DNA of 64,000 nucleotides from Mycolicibacterium goodii (GCF_022370755.2 NZ_CP092364.2:4774001-4838000); one strand, 5' to 3'. Shown: positions 25,572 to 35,311, counted from the stretch's first letter. Program-made: numbers and translations. Notes: a model not told the origin generated them from the letters alone.

Positions 25572-26699
25572 TCAGTCCGGCAGCGAGTTGCTCAGCCGTT
25601 CGGTCGCGGCCAGGTAGTCCTCGATGAACTCGCGCACCACCTCCTTGGCGGGCTTGACCTTGTTCATCAGGCCCACACCTTGGCCGACGAAGTACGTCGC
25701 CAGAGCCTGCGCACCCGGATGCCCTTGAGCGGCAAGGACATCGATGCGGCGGATGACCGGCTCGGCGAGCATGTTCTGCAGCGGGAGCGGCAGCGGCCGA
25801 CGACCGCCCTGGTTCGGCAGCCACGCGTCCGTCCACTCCGATCTGAGCTGGCGCGCGGGCTTTCCGGTGCGCCCGGCCGAACGCACGGTGTCGCGTGACG
25901 TCGCGGCGAGCATCTTCTGCACGGTGTGCGGAGCGGTCTCGGCCTCCTCTGTGGTGAGCCACACCGAACCCGTCCACGCACCCGCGGCACCCATGGCGAC
26001 GGCGGCGGCCATCTGCCGTCCCGTCACGATGCCGCCCGCGGCCAGCACCGGGATGTCGCTGCCCACCTCCGCCAGGGTGTCGAGCACCTCGGGTACCAGC
26101 ACCAACGTCGACACCTCACCGCAGTGGCCACCGGCCTCGGTGCCCTGCGCGATGATCAGGTCCACGCCGGCCCGCACCTGCTTGAGTGCGTGCTCGCGCG
26201 CGCCGACCAGCGCCGCCACCGGGACACCGCGCTCGCGACCCGCCTCGATCATGTAGTCCGGCGGGACACCAAGGGCGTTGGCGACCAGCTTGATCGGGTG
26301 GCTCAACGCCACGTCGAGAAGTTCACGGCCGGTGTCGCCGGACAGCGACGAACCGCCCAGCCGCTGCGTGGCCTCCGGTTCGATGCCGTGCTCGGCAAGA
26401 AGTGCGGCGACGAACTCGCGGTACTCGGCCGGGATCCGGTCCTTGAGTTGCTCGCGGGTCAGGTTCTCGCCCTTGCCCTCGAACTTGGCGGGCACGATGA
26501 TGTCGGCGCCGTAGGGCCTGCCGCCAACCTGCTGGTCGATCCAGGACAGCTCCCGGTCCAGCTGCTCGGGGGTGTAGGCGGTGGCCCCGAGCACGCCGAA
26601 GCCGCCTGCGTTGGTCACCGCGGCCACCACGTCGCGGCAGTGGCTGAACGCAAAGAGCGGGAAGTCGATACCGAACTGTTCGCAGATCGCGGGTTTCAC
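25572..26699 (-). CDS. nitronate monooxygenase-family FMN enzyme
   Basis: 375 aa, TIM-barrel flavoprotein of the 2-nitropropane dioxygenase/NPD group. ICEQFGIDFPLFAFSHCRD at the N-terminus, AQGTEAGGHCGE near 186, and VLAAGGIVTGRQMAAAVAMGAAGAWTGSVWL near 217-247 build the FMN phosphate site. Family members oxidise alkyl nitronates or reduce enoyl substrates. M. tuberculosis Rv1533 is similar in outline. It is monocistronic, convergent with the histidine kinase gene and 71 bp downstream of the IclR regulator gene on the same strand. Confidence 0.87.
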   Translation of the reverse strand: MKPAICEQFGIDFPLFAFSHCRDVVAAVTNAGGFGVLGATAYTPEQLDRELSWIDQQVGGRPYGADIIVPAKFEGKGENLTREQLKDRIPAEYREFVAALLAEHGIEPEATQRLGGSSLSGDTGRELLDVALSHPIKLVANALGVPPDYMIEAGRERGVPVAALVGAREHALKQVRAGVDLIIAQGTEAGGHCGEVSTLVLVPEVLDTLAEVGSDIPVLAAGGIVTGRQMAAAVAMGAAGAWTGSVWLTTEEAETAPHTVQKMLAATSRDTVRSAGRTGKPARQLRSEWTDAWLPNQGGRRPLPLPLQNMLAEPVIRRIDVLAAQGHPGAQALATYFVGQGVGLMNKVKPAKEVVREFIEDYLAATERLSNSLPD

Positions 26700-26770
26700 C
26701 CCGTCAGTATCGACCGTATTCGTCCATCAAGAACGCGAGTACGCGTCGCCTCCTTCAGCGCCGTCGTCCT

Positions 26771-27556
26771 TCAGCGCCGTCGTCGCGGAGCCGGCGGCCG
26801 AGTGGATGCCAGGTTTCGCTGGATCGCAACACTCGCCGTGAGCAGGAGCTTGGCGATGTCGTCCACCCGGTGGATGAGCCGGGAGGTGGGCCCGGACACG
26901 TTGATGACGGCAAGCAGAGTGTCGTTGCGGTCGCGGACCGGGGTGCTCACCGAGGTCAGTCCGATCTCAAGCTCCTCGCTTGCGACCGCGTAGCCCCTGC
27001 CGCGTTCGACGCGAAGCCGGGTGAGCAGTTCATCGAGATCAGCCGGCGCTTCCAGCGTGGAGGTCGGAGCTTTCAGATCGTCGGCGGTGAGATCGGCCAC
27101 CAAGGCGTCGTCGCTGTCGAACAGCAACGCCCGTCCGGAAGCGGAGCAGTGCATCGGTGAGCTGCGTCCAACCCACCCGCCCGCTCGCAGCGACTGGTGC
27201 GACTCTTCCCGCAAGACCGTCAAAGACCTGTTGCCCTGTTGCACGGACAGCAATGCAACTTCACTGGTCCGCGCGACCAGCGTCTGCAGAACCGGACGAG
27301 CGGCCCGCAGCAAAGGGGTGTCCCCCGCGCCCGCGGCGAGTACCAGCAGCGGCCATCCCAATCGGTAGGCCTTCGACTCTGCGTTCTGCTCGACGAGTCC
27401 GCCCCTTTCCAGGGCCTTGAGCATCCGGGAAACCTGGCTGCGTTCACGTCCGACGGTGCGGGCGAGATCACTGACGGTGTGCTCGACGTTGGGTCCGTCA
27501 CCGCGTCCGAACGCGCGTAACAGTGCCGCCACCCGTTCTGGGCCCGAGTCGCTCAC
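26771..27556 (-). CDS. IclR family transcriptional regulator
   Basis: 261 aa. N-terminal winged helix-turn-helix (VSDLARTVGRERSQVSRMLKALERGGLVEQN), then the IclR effector domain with SSPMHCSASGRALLF near 134 and the C-terminal RGYAVASEELEIGLTSVSTPVRD block containing effector-pocket residues. GTG 27556 is preceded by AGAAGGAGCCAC. It is divergent from the lyase-transporter pair and is presumably their regulator. Possible operators are in the shared intergenic region. Confidence 0.91.
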   Translation of the reverse strand: MSDSGPERVAALLRAFGRGDGPNVEHTVSDLARTVGRERSQVSRMLKALERGGLVEQNAESKAYRLGWPLLVLAAGAGDTPLLRAARPVLQTLVARTSEVALLSVQQGNRSLTVLREESHQSLRAGGWVGRSSPMHCSASGRALLFDSDDALVADLTADDLKAPTSTLEAPADLDELLTRLRVERGRGYAVASEELEIGLTSVSTPVRDRNDTLLAVINVSGPTSRLIHRVDDIAKLLLTASVAIQRNLASTRPPAPRRRR

Positions 27557-27752
27557 GTGGCTCCTTCTGTTGCTCTCACAACAACAGCATTGCCGGCGGA
27601 AATCCGAAATACCGCAGATACGCAAGAAACGTGTTGCTGCTACAGCACGAATCGTATTCATCGGTGCCCGGGCTGCCTAACGTCTTCGCGCACGGGCCGC
27701 AGAGATTGTGGGCCGAATCACTCGCAAGGCCACTCGGAAGGTGTCGAACTCA
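27557..27752. promoter_or_regulatory. IclR / lyase divergent promoter region
   Basis: 196 bp, AT-richer than its flanks (27560-27670). Two imperfect palindromes stand out: CTGTTG-N9-CAACAG at 27567-27587, close to the regulator start, and CGTG-TT-GCTG-CTA-CAGC-ACG at 27630-27649. Both share TGTTGCT, and either could bind the IclR protein. No experimental support. Confidence 0.45.
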
Positions 27753-29042
27753 ATGCCCTCAACCAAGATCACCCCGGAGGCGGATCAGCCGCTCTACGGG
27801 CAGCAGACAACCTTGTCGCTCGCGAATTTCACCGCCCCGGGCCGCACGTTGGCCGACGTACCGGCATTTGTGCGCAACTATGCCCTGGTGAAACTCGCCG
27901 CCGCACGGGCGAACCATTCACTCGGCGTGCTCGACTCCGCACAGCGTGACGGCATCGTCGCGGCGTGCGAGGAAGTCGCAGCCGGGCACCATGCGGACCA
28001 GTTCCCGTCGGCGCTGCTTCTCGGCGGCGGCGGCACGACCACGAATATGAACGTCAACGAGGTCATCGCGGCCCGCGCCAGTCAGCTCGCCGGCGTGGCG
28101 GTTCATGCCAACGATCACGTCAACGCTTCGCAGTCGACCAACGACACCTACCCGACGGCCATGGCACTGACAGTGTTCGACCTGGTCGAGCATCCTGTGC
28201 AAGCGCTCGGCGAACTGGCCCGCGCGCTTGAGGACAAGGCCGCCGAATTCGACGCCACACCACATTTGGGACGCACATGCCTTCGAGATGCGGTCAGCCT
28301 CACTGCGGGCCAATCGCATCGGTCACAAGCCGCGGCGATTCGCCGCACCTGCGAGGATCTTCGCTCGTCGGTCGCAGCGATGAGCTCGGTACCGCTGGGA
28401 GCGACCGCGATCGGAACGGGCGTTGGCGCCCCCGACGGCTACCAGGAGCTCGCGATCGGTGAACTCGCCTCGCTCACCGGCCGGGACCTGCGACCCGCGG
28501 TGGATCCTTTCGACGCGCTCGCGCACCTGGACCCGTACGCGGCGGTGGCCGCCGCAGGGGCCCGGACCGGACTGACGATGGCCAAGGTGGCCGCCGACGT
28601 CCGGTTGCTTTCGTCGGGCCCGGCGGGTGGCTTCGGCGATCTGAACATCCCTGCGGTACAGGCTGGTTCGTCGATCATGCCGGCGAAGGTCAACCCCGCG
28701 ATACCCGAGTATGTGATGCAACTGAGCTATCGCATCCGCGGCGCGGCCCACACGGTCGAATTCGCCGTCGCCGCAGGCGAACTCGAGCTCAACGTGATGG
28801 AGCCGGTGATCATCGACGCCCTGATCACAATCTTCGGCGATCTCGCTGCCGCGGCAACATGTTTCGCTCGCCGCTGCGTCACGGGCATCAGCTGGGACGG
28901 TCACCGCCGGGAGGAAAACCTCGCCGCGGCCCTCGACAGCTGGGTGACGCTCGCCGCCACGAGGGGGTATGACGCCACCACGACCCAGTACCGCAACAAC
29001 AACCTGTCCGCCACCGGCCGGAATGGAGACGGACATGTCTGA
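27753..29042 (+). CDS. aspartase/fumarase-superfamily lyase
   Basis: 429 aa. Superfamily landmarks: TTTNMNVNEVIAARA near 106-120, NASQSTNDTYPTAM near 137 and the signature loop GSSIMPAKVNPAIPE near 307-321, carrying the catalytic Ser. The NASQSTND and GSSIMPAKVNP forms are closest to aspartate ammonia-lyase and class II fumarase. A TGQSHRSQ-type stretch replaces the usual TH(L/T)QDA helix as AGQSHRSQ, so the substrate may be a substituted aspartate or another amino-dicarboxylate. ATG 27753 is used. The gene overlaps the MFS gene by 8 bp and is divergent from IclR, forming an uptake-and-cleavage unit. Confidence 0.86.
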   Translation: MPSTKITPEADQPLYGQQTTLSLANFTAPGRTLADVPAFVRNYALVKLAAARANHSLGVLDSAQRDGIVAACEEVAAGHHADQFPSALLLGGGGTTTNMNVNEVIAARASQLAGVAVHANDHVNASQSTNDTYPTAMALTVFDLVEHPVQALGELARALEDKAAEFDATPHLGRTCLRDAVSLTAGQSHRSQAAAIRRTCEDLRSSVAAMSSVPLGATAIGTGVGAPDGYQELAIGELASLTGRDLRPAVDPFDALAHLDPYAAVAAAGARTGLTMAKVAADVRLLSSGPAGGFGDLNIPAVQAGSSIMPAKVNPAIPEYVMQLSYRIRGAAHTVEFAVAAGELELNVMEPVIIDALITIFGDLAAAATCFARRCVTGISWDGHRREENLAAALDSWVTLAATRGYDATTTQYRNNNLSATGRNGDGHV

Positions 29043-30366
29043 CGTTGCAGCGCAATCAATTCAGCACGTCGACTACGAGGATGCCCCACTCACCAAATTC
29101 CAGATCCGAGTGACGATCGCGGGCACCGGTGGACAGTTCAGCGATGGCTTCATCCTCGGAATCATCGGGATCGTGATCACCGCTTCAACCAATACTCTCG
29201 GTCTGACCCCACTGTGGGTCGGACTCCTGGGCGCCGCGTCCCTGGCCGGGCTGTTCCTCGGCGCCGTCGTCACCGGTCCGATCGCAGACCGCTTCGGCCG
29301 CCGACACATCTTCGCCTGGGACATGCTCGCCTTCGCCGCCTTGTCCGGACTCCAATTCTTCATCGAGTCGCCATCGCAACTGCTGGTGCTGCGCCTGCTG
29401 ATCGGTGTGGTGCTCGGCGCCGACTACGTGGTCAGCAAATCCCTGGTCACCGAGCACGCACCCCGTAGGTTCCGGGGCAGACTGATGAGCATCCTCGCGG
29501 TCGCCTGGGCCGCCGGTTACGTCGCCGCCTACCTCGTCGGTTTCCTGCTGACCAGCCTCGAAGGCGAATCGTGGCGATACATGCTCGCCGCAAGCGCGGT
29601 GCCCGCCCTACTGATCCTCGGGTTCCGCCTCGGCGTCCCCGAGTCACCCCTGTGGCTCAGCCGGCACGGACGGACCGAGGAGGCCGCAGCCGTCGTCTCG
29701 CGCCATCTCGGTGCTGATGTCCGCCCGCCCTCGATCGAGCCGAACCCAGCACGACGCAACATCGCCGCCCTGTTCACGCCGAAATACCGCAAGCGCACCA
29801 TGGTGGGAGCCCTGTTCTACATCTGCCAAGTCATCCCATTCTTCGCGCTCGGGACGTTCTCCCCTCAGGTGATGGAGTCTCTCGGTGTTACCAGCAAACT
29901 TGGCGCCGGCGCGGCCTACAACATCTTCCTGCTCGCAGGCGCTGTGCTCGGGCTGTTGGTGATCGACCGGATCTCGCGGCGCGCGTTCCTGATCGGAACA
30001 TTCTTCGTGGGGGCCGCCCTGCTGGCCGCGCTCGTCGTATTCTCCGACACCAGCTCAGCGGTCAAGGTTGCCCTGTTCGCCCTGTTCGCTCTCGTCCTCG
30101 CGGCCGCGGTCAACCTCGAATTCGTCTACCCACCAGAGCTGTTCCCCACGGATCTACGTGCCTCGGGAGTGGGGATCGCCGTCGCAGCCAGTCGGATCGG
30201 ATCAGCCGCCAGCACCTTTCTGCTGCCCGTCGTCGTCGCGCAGTACAACGTCAACGCCGCGCTCATCGGCTGTGTCGTCGTCTTGGCGATCGGCGGATTC
30301 GCCTGCTGGGCATGGGCGCCTGAGACCCGCAACGAGTCACTCAACGACGTCGACGGCGACCACTAG
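29035..30366 (+). CDS. MFS transporter
   Basis: 443 aa, 12 TM segments. The loop 2-3 signature ADRFGRRHIF near residue 84 and the RLLIGVVLGADYVVSKSLVTE helix near 120 are typical of MFS members of the metabolite/aromatic-acid group. Start ATG 29035 is preceded by GGAGACGGAC and overlaps the lyase stop by 8 bp, so uptake and lyase are co-translated. It probably imports the lyase substrate, such as an amino-dicarboxylic acid (inference). Its 3' end overlaps the convergent hydrolase gene by 4 bp. Confidence 0.9.
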   Translation: MSDVAAQSIQHVDYEDAPLTKFQIRVTIAGTGGQFSDGFILGIIGIVITASTNTLGLTPLWVGLLGAASLAGLFLGAVVTGPIADRFGRRHIFAWDMLAFAALSGLQFFIESPSQLLVLRLLIGVVLGADYVVSKSLVTEHAPRRFRGRLMSILAVAWAAGYVAAYLVGFLLTSLEGESWRYMLAASAVPALLILGFRLGVPESPLWLSRHGRTEEAAAVVSRHLGADVRPPSIEPNPARRNIAALFTPKYRKRTMVGALFYICQVIPFFALGTFSPQVMESLGVTSKLGAGAAYNIFLLAGAVLGLLVIDRISRRAFLIGTFFVGAALLAALVVFSDTSSAVKVALFALFALVLAAAVNLEFVYPPELFPTDLRASGVGIAVAASRIGSAASTFLLPVVVAQYNVNAALIGCVVVLAIGGFACWAWAPETRNESLNDVDGDH

Positions 30367-31175
30367 GTCATACCTGTGGTCGACAAAAAGTGTTCGAGCT
30401 CGGCGATCAGCTGCCGCCCATCCAGAAACACCGGGTCATTGTGCCCGGCACCCGGCACCAGCAGCCAATGCTTGGACGCTGTGGCCGCGTCGTAGAGCCG
30501 CCGGCTCAGCGCAGTCGGCACAATGTCGTCGCGACCGCCGGCAATGACCAGCAGCGGTGCGGTCACCGACGGGATCCGCTCGATCGACGGATACCGGTCC
30601 AGCAACAGCCAACGCACGGGCAGCCACGGGTAGTGCACTGCTCCGACGTCGGCCAGCGAGGTGAACGGTGACCGCAACACCAACGCAGCCGGGGGCTTGT
30701 CAACCGCAAGCCCGACCGCTACCGCCGCGCCGAGCGACTCACCGAAGTAGGCGACACGATCGACACCCGGCGAAGCGGCCAACCATTCCTGCGCCGCCCG
30801 CGCGTCGGCGGCCAGTCCGGCCTCGGTCGGACGGCCCGGGTTGCCGCCGTAGCCGCGGTAGTCGAACAGCAACACCGGCAACCCCATCCGGTTCAGCGCG
30901 ACCGCCAACGGCGCCCGCATCGACCGGTCGCCGGCGTTGCCGTTGAGCACCAACACCGCTGACCGGCGCGGGCCCGGAAAATACCAGGCCCCCAATCGGA
31001 TTCCGTCAGCAGTGGTCAGCTCGACGTCCCGGCCGCCGGGCAATACGGTCGCGGCCGACGGCACCGGGCCGGGCGACGGGAAGTAGACCAGCCGACGCTG
31101 CGTAGACCACAGCGCGGCCAGCAGGCCGATCGTCACGAGCGCGACGATAGCGATGACGGCAAACCACCGGCGCAT
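30363..31175 (-). CDS. membrane-anchored alpha/beta hydrolase
   Basis: 270 aa. One N-terminal hydrophobic segment (WFAVIAIVALVTIGLLAAL) acts as signal anchor or signal peptide. The alpha/beta hydrolase core follows: LVLNGNAGDRS (oxyanion strand), DYRGYGGNPG, nucleophile elbow YFGESLGAA near 150, an acidic GGRDDIVP and the catalytic His in GAGHNDP near 250. This is the YqkD/BEM46-like group with a serine nucleophile. Substrate unknown. ATG 31175 is the start; an alternative is not evident. Confidence 0.85.
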   Translation of the reverse strand: MRRWFAVIAIVALVTIGLLAALWSTQRRLVYFPSPGPVPSAATVLPGGRDVELTTADGIRLGAWYFPGPRRSAVLVLNGNAGDRSMRAPLAVALNRMGLPVLLFDYRGYGGNPGRPTEAGLAADARAAQEWLAASPGVDRVAYFGESLGAAVAVGLAVDKPPAALVLRSPFTSLADVGAVHYPWLPVRWLLLDRYPSIERIPSVTAPLLVIAGGRDDIVPTALSRRLYDAATASKHWLLVPGAGHNDPVFLDGRQLIAELEHFLSTTGMT

Positions 31176-31283
31176 CAGCCCCGCGGCGGCACATCAGGAG
31201 GGGTCATGCTTGAAACTTACCTTCACCACGCCGCCCGCTGGAGTGAACGTGCTCCCACTCGCGGCGCACGGTTCACCTCAGCG

Positions 31284-32324
31284 CTAACTGCGCAGCGGTG
31301 CGAACGCGAACTCGCGCAGGCCGTCACGCGGATCGACCGCGGCACGGAACCCGAGCACCTCGTGAGCCCGCGCGGGGTCCGCGACGATGTGGCGGACGTC
31401 CCCGCTGCGGTACTGGCCGGTGACCACCGGCGCGGGCGCGCCGCGCACCTCGCACAACTGGGCGGCCACCTCCATGATCGAGATCGGCCGGCCCGAGCAC
31501 ACGTTGAACGCGTGGAACCCGTCGAGCGACCCGAACTGAGCGTGCACCGCGGCCACGTTGGCCGCCGCCACGTCGTCGACGTGCACGAAGTCGCGCATCT
31601 GCCCGCCGTCCTCGAAAACCCTTGGCACGTCACCGGATTCGAGCTCGGAGCGGAAGATCGCGGCGACCCCCGAGTACGGGGTGTCGCGCGGCATGCCCGG
31701 ACCGTAGACGTTGTGATAGCGCAGCGCCACCACCGACCCGCCGGTGGCCTCGGCCCACGCCAGCGCGTAGTGCTCCTGGGCCGCCTTGCTCGCCGCATAC
31801 AGGCTGCGCGGGCGCACCGGGGCGTCCTCACCGACCAACTGCCAGCGCAGCGGTTCGGCACCGACCGGGCACCGGTGTTCGAACACCCCGGCATCCAGAT
31901 CGGCGCGGGTACGTGGCATCGGGTCGATCTCGCCGTGCTCGACGCAGTAATAACTCCCCTGCCCGTAGACGACCATGGACGACGCCAGCACCAGACGCGT
32001 GCAGCCCGCCTCGAACATCTGGGCCAGCAGTACCGCGGTGCCGAGGTCGTTGTGGCTCGCGTACGACGGCGCATCGCCTGCGTTCACGCCTGCGCCCACC
32101 ACCGCGGCCTGGTGGCAGACCACGTCGACCCCGGACAGCAACGGCGCCAACACATCCGGATCGCGCACGTCGACGCGCACACAACCCTCCGGCGGCTCGG
32201 CCCCGCTGCGATGGGCGGCGGGCAGCATGGCGTCGAGGCCGACCACCTCGTGGCCCGCCTCCTGCAGCGCCACCGCGATCCGGCTGCCGATGAACCCGGC
32301 CGCACCGGTGAGCAGCACTCTCAC
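31284..32324 (-). CDS. NAD-dependent epimerase/dehydratase (galE3-like, Rv0536)
   Basis: 346 aa, the length I recall for M. tuberculosis GalE3. The extended-SDR Rossmann motif TGAAGFIGS lies at residues 6-14; the catalytic [12 protein letters not shown] and [13 protein letters not shown] (Tyr-x3-Lys) follow near 113 and 165; [13 protein letters not shown] near 193 is the sugar-nucleotide side. Probably epimerises or dehydrates an NDP-sugar. GTG 32324 overlaps the mtnP stop (GTGA). Co-transcribed with mtnP and the small helical protein. Confidence 0.9.
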   Translation of the reverse strand: MRVLLTGAAGFIGSRIAVALQEAGHEVVGLDAMLPAAHRSGAEPPEGCVRVDVRDPDVLAPLLSGVDVVCHQAAVVGAGVNAGDAPSYASHNDLGTAVLLAQMFEAGCTRLVLASSMVVYGQGSYYCVEHGEIDPMPRTRADLDAGVFEHRCPVGAEPLRWQLVGEDAPVRPRSLYAASKAAQEHYALAWAEATGGSVVALRYHNVYGPGMPRDTPYSGVAAIFRSELESGDVPRVFEDGGQMRDFVHVDDVAAANVAAVHAQFGSLDGFHAFNVCSGRPISIMEVAAQLCEVRGAPAPVVTGQYRSGDVRHIVADPARAHEVLGFRAAVDPRDGLREFAFAPLRS

Positions 32325-33100
32325 GGCAACTCGAAGGGCAGGTTCACCCCGGCGTGCGCCAGGCAGTGCGTGCAGCTCCGCTCGACCTCCACGGCCTCGA
32401 GTGCCTCGTAAACAAGTTTCTTGAACGGCGGCATGTTCCGTTCGAACTCGGCCAACACGTCGACCGCGCGCACACCCGAGCCCACTTCGATACCGGCATC
32501 CAGATCGGTGACCAATGCGATTGCGGCATAACACATTTCCAGTTCCCGGGCGAGCACCGCCTCGGGGTAGCCGGTCATGTTCACCAGCGTGAAGCCCTGA
32601 CCCGCGAACCAGCGACTCTCGGCACGGGTGGAAAAGCGGGGGCCCTGGATCACCACCATGGTGCCGCCGTCGACCACGCCGGGCAGACCTGTCGCGGCCG
32701 CGCGCAGCGCCGGGCAGTACGGATCGGCGAACGCGACATGGATTCCGCCGGAATCGAAATACGTGTCGTCGCGCCCACTGGTGCGGTCCACCAGCTGATC
32801 GGGCACCACGATCGACCCCGGACCCAGATCCGGATTCAGGCTGCCGACCGCACACGGCGCGAAGACGCGTCGCACCCCCAGCGAGCGCAGCGCCCACAGA
32901 TTGGCGCGGTACGGCACGGTGTGCGGCGAGAACTCGTGTTTCACGCCATGCCGCGGAAGGAACGCCACCTCGTGGTCGCCCACCGTGCCCACCGTGATCG
33001 GCGCGCTCGGCGACCCGTACGGGGTCTCGACGCTGACCGCTCGCGCGTCAGCGCCGAAAAACGTGTAGAAACCGCTGCCGCCGATGACGCCGAGCATCAC
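32321..33100 (-). CDS. mtnP: S-methyl-5'-thioadenosine phosphorylase
   Basis: 259 aa, purine nucleoside phosphorylase class 2. GVIGGSGFY at the N-terminus (phosphate loop), [24 protein letters not shown] near 48-71, and [15 protein letters not shown] followed by [19 protein letters not shown] near 145-185 are diagnostic. It splits methylthioadenosine from polyamine or quorum-type reactions into adenine and methylthioribose-1-phosphate. Corresponds to Rv0535. Start overlaps the preceding small gene by 4 bp. Confidence 0.94.
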   Translation of the reverse strand: MMLGVIGGSGFYTFFGADARAVSVETPYGSPSAPITVGTVGDHEVAFLPRHGVKHEFSPHTVPYRANLWALRSLGVRRVFAPCAVGSLNPDLGPGSIVVPDQLVDRTSGRDDTYFDSGGIHVAFADPYCPALRAAATGLPGVVDGGTMVVIQGPRFSTRAESRWFAGQGFTLVNMTGYPEAVLARELEMCYAAIALVTDLDAGIEVGSGVRAVDVLAEFERNMPPFKKLVYEALEAVEVERSCTHCLAHAGVNLPFELP

Positions 33101-33348
33101 TCGGCGGTGTCAGTGCCCGTGGGGCCGGCGTCCGGGACGCTGCTGATGTCGGTTCCGGCGCGTGCCGCCCGTCGGGCATTGTCGCCGATCTCGAACACCT
33201 CAGTCGCCAGGTCCCCGATCGACGACGCCACGTCCTTCACCGCGGTGGTGATGATCGCGGCGACCTCCCCGACCGTCGTGGCCAGGGCCTCGACGGACTC
33301 CTGCAGCGCGTCCTTACCGATCTCGGTCTTACTGAGCTGCTCGTTCAT
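33097..33348 (-). CDS. small alpha-helical hypothetical protein
   Basis: 83 aa, no TM or signal. The central part [41 protein letters not shown] shows amphipathic heptad spacing and could form a helical bundle or coiled coil; the C-terminus is Thr/Gly/Pro-rich. ATG 33348 is chosen; the frame extends upstream only antisense to menA. The stop overlaps the mtnP start as ATGA, so it leads the mtnP-epimerase operon. 58 bp separate it from the divergent menA. Confidence 0.75.
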   Translation of the reverse strand: MNEQLSKTEIGKDALQESVEALATTVGEVAAIITTAVKDVASSIGDLATEVFEIGDNARRAARAGTDISSVPDAGPTGTDTAE

Positions 33349-33406
33349 GAGGGCCAGTCTAGGTCGGTGTGCCGAGGAGATCATGTCCTGCAAATACGAT
33401 GACGGC

Positions 33407-34276
33407 GTGGCCAGTTTCGCGCAGTGGATCGAAGGCGCCCGCCCCCGCACGTTGCCGAACGCCGTGTCCCCGGTGATCGCCGGCACCGGCGCGGCGGCCT
33501 GGCTGGACGCCGCCGTGTGGTGGAAAGCGTTGCTGGCACTGGTGGTCGCGCTGGCATTGATCGTCGGCGTCAACTTCGCCAACGACTACTCCGACGGCAT
33601 CCGCGGCACCGACGACGTGCGCTCGGGACCGCTGCGACTGGTCGGTTCGAAGCTCGCGTCCCCGCGCGCGGTGCTCACGGCGGCGATCGCGAGCCTGGCG
33701 GTCGGCGCGGTGGCCGGGCTGGTGCTGGCCGTGGTCAGCGCGCCGTGGTTGATCGCCGTCGGCGCCGTCTGCATCGCAGGCGCGTGGCTGTACACCGGCG
33801 GCAGGAAGCCCTACGGCTATCTGGGCCTGGGCGAGGTGGCGGTGTTCGTCTTCTTCGGCCTGGTGGCGGTGCTCGGCACGCAGTACACGCAAGCGCTGCG
33901 GGTGGACTGGGTCGGCCTGGCCCTCGCGGTCGCGATGGGCTCACTGTCGTCGGCCGTGCTGGTGGCCAACAATCTGCGAGACATCCCCACCGACGCGCAA
34001 TCCGGCAAGATCACGCTGGCCGTTCGTCTCGGCGACGCCCGCACGCGCGTGCTGTTTCAAGTTCTGCTCGCGGTCGCGCTGCTGCTGACCCTCGTACTGA
34101 TCGTCGCGACGCCGTGGGCCGCGGCCGGCCTGCTGGCGCTGCCCCTGGCGCTGCGTGCGGCGTCGCCCGTGCGCCGCGGGCTCGGCGGCAAAGACCTGAT
34201 CCCCGTCCTGCGTGACACCGGCCTGACGATGCTGGTGTGGGCATTGGCGGTGGCCATCGCGCTGTCGCTCTCCTGA
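33407..34276 (+). CDS. menA: 1,4-dihydroxy-2-naphthoate polyprenyltransferase MenA
   Basis: 289 aa, UbiA-family membrane prenyltransferase with about nine TM helices. The first Asp motif [15 protein letters not shown] (near 53-68) and the second [14 protein letters not shown] (near 188-200) bind the polyprenyl diphosphate through magnesium. It makes demethylmenaquinone in the cytoplasmic membrane and is a known antibacterial target. GTG 33407 gives VASFAQW, matching the remembered M. tuberculosis start MASFAQW; an ATG at 33383 with GAGGAG upstream would add eight residues. Synteny: Rv0534c. Confidence 0.95.
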   Translation: MASFAQWIEGARPRTLPNAVSPVIAGTGAAAWLDAAVWWKALLALVVALALIVGVNFANDYSDGIRGTDDVRSGPLRLVGSKLASPRAVLTAAIASLAVGAVAGLVLAVVSAPWLIAVGAVCIAGAWLYTGGRKPYGYLGLGEVAVFVFFGLVAVLGTQYTQALRVDWVGLALAVAMGSLSSAVLVANNLRDIPTDAQSGKITLAVRLGDARTRVLFQVLLAVALLLTLVLIVATPWAAAGLLALPLALRAASPVRRGLGGKDLIPVLRDTGLTMLVWALAVAIALSLS

Positions 34277-34282
34277 CTCCCG

Positions 34283-34340
34283 CGAGCAGACGCGTAGGTA
34301 CCCACAAACACCCTCTCAGGGGTACTTTCATGTCTGCTCG
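34283..34340. repeat. palindromic repeat family B, copy 1
   Basis: Imperfect inverted repeat immediately after menA. Outer arms CGAGCAGAC (34283-34291) and GTCTGCTCG (34332-34340) are perfect complements; inner GGTACCC and GGGGTAC also pair. It shares its first 20 bases with copy 2 at 35321, on the other side of the DUF559 gene. A third, diverged copy lies inside resB (48947-49004). Confidence 0.85.
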
Positions 34341-34359
34341 GCAGAAGGAATGCGGCAGG

Positions 34360-34368
34360 TTATCCACA
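34360..34368 (+). other. isolated DnaA-box-like 9-mer
   Basis: TTATCCACA matches the classic bacterial DnaA-box consensus. It is single and lies between repeat B copy 1 and the DUF559 gene. There is no cluster of boxes or AT-rich unwinding element, so it is not an origin; it may be chance or part of the repeat-associated sequence. Confidence 0.3.
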
Positions 34369-34420
34369 GAACGCGAAGACGTGATCCACGTGACCCGCGC
34401 CCACGGCCACGATCAAGGAC

Positions 34421-35311
34421 GTGCCTCTCGACGAGATCTTCGCCGTCAACGGCGGAGTGGCCACCACTGCGCAACTGACCGCCGTCATGACCCGCAAGGT
34501 GCTGGCCTCGCTGGTGCGCTCAGGTGCGATCAAGCGGGTCTGCCGCGGCGTCTACTGCCTGCACACCCCGGGCAGCACCGAACGCCTGGCCGCGCTCGAC
34601 CTGCTCAACACCACCCCGATCGTGGCCTGCATGAGCACGGCCGCCGCGTTCTACGGCTTCGACACCGAGAACGACAATCGCGTCCACATCCTGGACCCAG
34701 GCGTTCGCATCCGATCCGACAGCAACCTGGTGGTACACCAACGTGTCGGCGCGCACCTGCGACGCGTCCGCGGCCGACTGGCGACGGCACCTGCCTGGAC
34801 CGCCGTCGAGATCGCCCGCACCCTGCGCCGGCCCCGCGCCCTCGCGACCCTCGACGCGGCACTGCACGTCGGTGCCTGCACCGCCGACGAACTCGCCGCC
34901 GCGGTACGCGAGCAGAAAGGACGCCGGGGCATCGTGGCGGTTCGTGATCTGCTGCCCCACGCCGACGGCCGGGCCGAATCTCCGATGGAAAGCGAGATGC
35001 GACTCGTCTTCCTCGACCGGGGCGTACCCGATGCCGAGCTCCAGTACGAGATCGTCGACCATACGGGCAAGTTGTGGCGCGTGGACTTCGCGTGGCCGGA
35101 CGCGAAGGTGGCCGCCGAGTACGACAGCATGCAATGGCACGCCAACCCCACGGCGTTCACACACGATCGGATCAAGGTCGCGCGCCTACAAGAGTGCGGC
35201 TGGACGACCATCGCGGCCGTGGCAGACGACATCCGCAAGCACCCGGAGGACCTGGTGCGCCACCTCCGCCGATACCTGGACCGCCCGGCCCGTCCCGCGA
35301 TCGCGGGCTGA
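34421..35311 (+). CDS. AbiEi-like N-domain / DUF559 (PD-(D/E)XK-like) protein
   Basis: 296 aa. The N-terminal ~60 residues form a winged-helix type AbiEi domain (GGVATTAQLTAVMTRKVLASLVRSGAIKRVCRGVY). The C-terminal ~110 residues resemble DUF559, a Vsr/MutH-related nuclease fold: ESPMESEMRLVFLDRG, then YEIVDHTGKLWRVDFAWPDAKVAAEYD, which supplies the D-x(n)-(D/E)-x-K/E-type active-site pattern, and the closing TAFTHDRIKVARLQECGW. No AbiEii toxin partner is adjacent, so a conventional toxin-antitoxin pair is not supported. The gene is bracketed at about 80 bp and 10 bp by two copies of palindromic repeat B. Start GTG 34421 has only a weak ribosome site. Confidence 0.82.
   Translation: MPLDEIFAVNGGVATTAQLTAVMTRKVLASLVRSGAIKRVCRGVYCLHTPGSTERLAALDLLNTTPIVACMSTAAAFYGFDTENDNRVHILDPGVRIRSDSNLVVHQRVGAHLRRVRGRLATAPAWTAVEIARTLRRPRALATLDAALHVGACTADELAAAVREQKGRRGIVAVRDLLPHADGRAESPMESEMRLVFLDRGVPDAELQYEIVDHTGKLWRVDFAWPDAKVAAEYDSMQWHANPTAFTHDRIKVARLQECGWTTIAAVADDIRKHPEDLVRHLRRYLDRPARPAIAG

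Noticed and set aside
34360..34368. DnaA-box match as evidence of a replication origin
   Set aside because: Only one box, no AT-rich region, and no dnaA/dnaN/parA genes nearby (the ParA-like gene at 44850 is unrelated to an origin).
34421..35311. AbiE-type toxin-antitoxin system
   Set aside because: Only the AbiEi-like N-domain is present; no AbiEii nucleotidyltransferase gene is adjacent, and the C-domain is DUF559-like.
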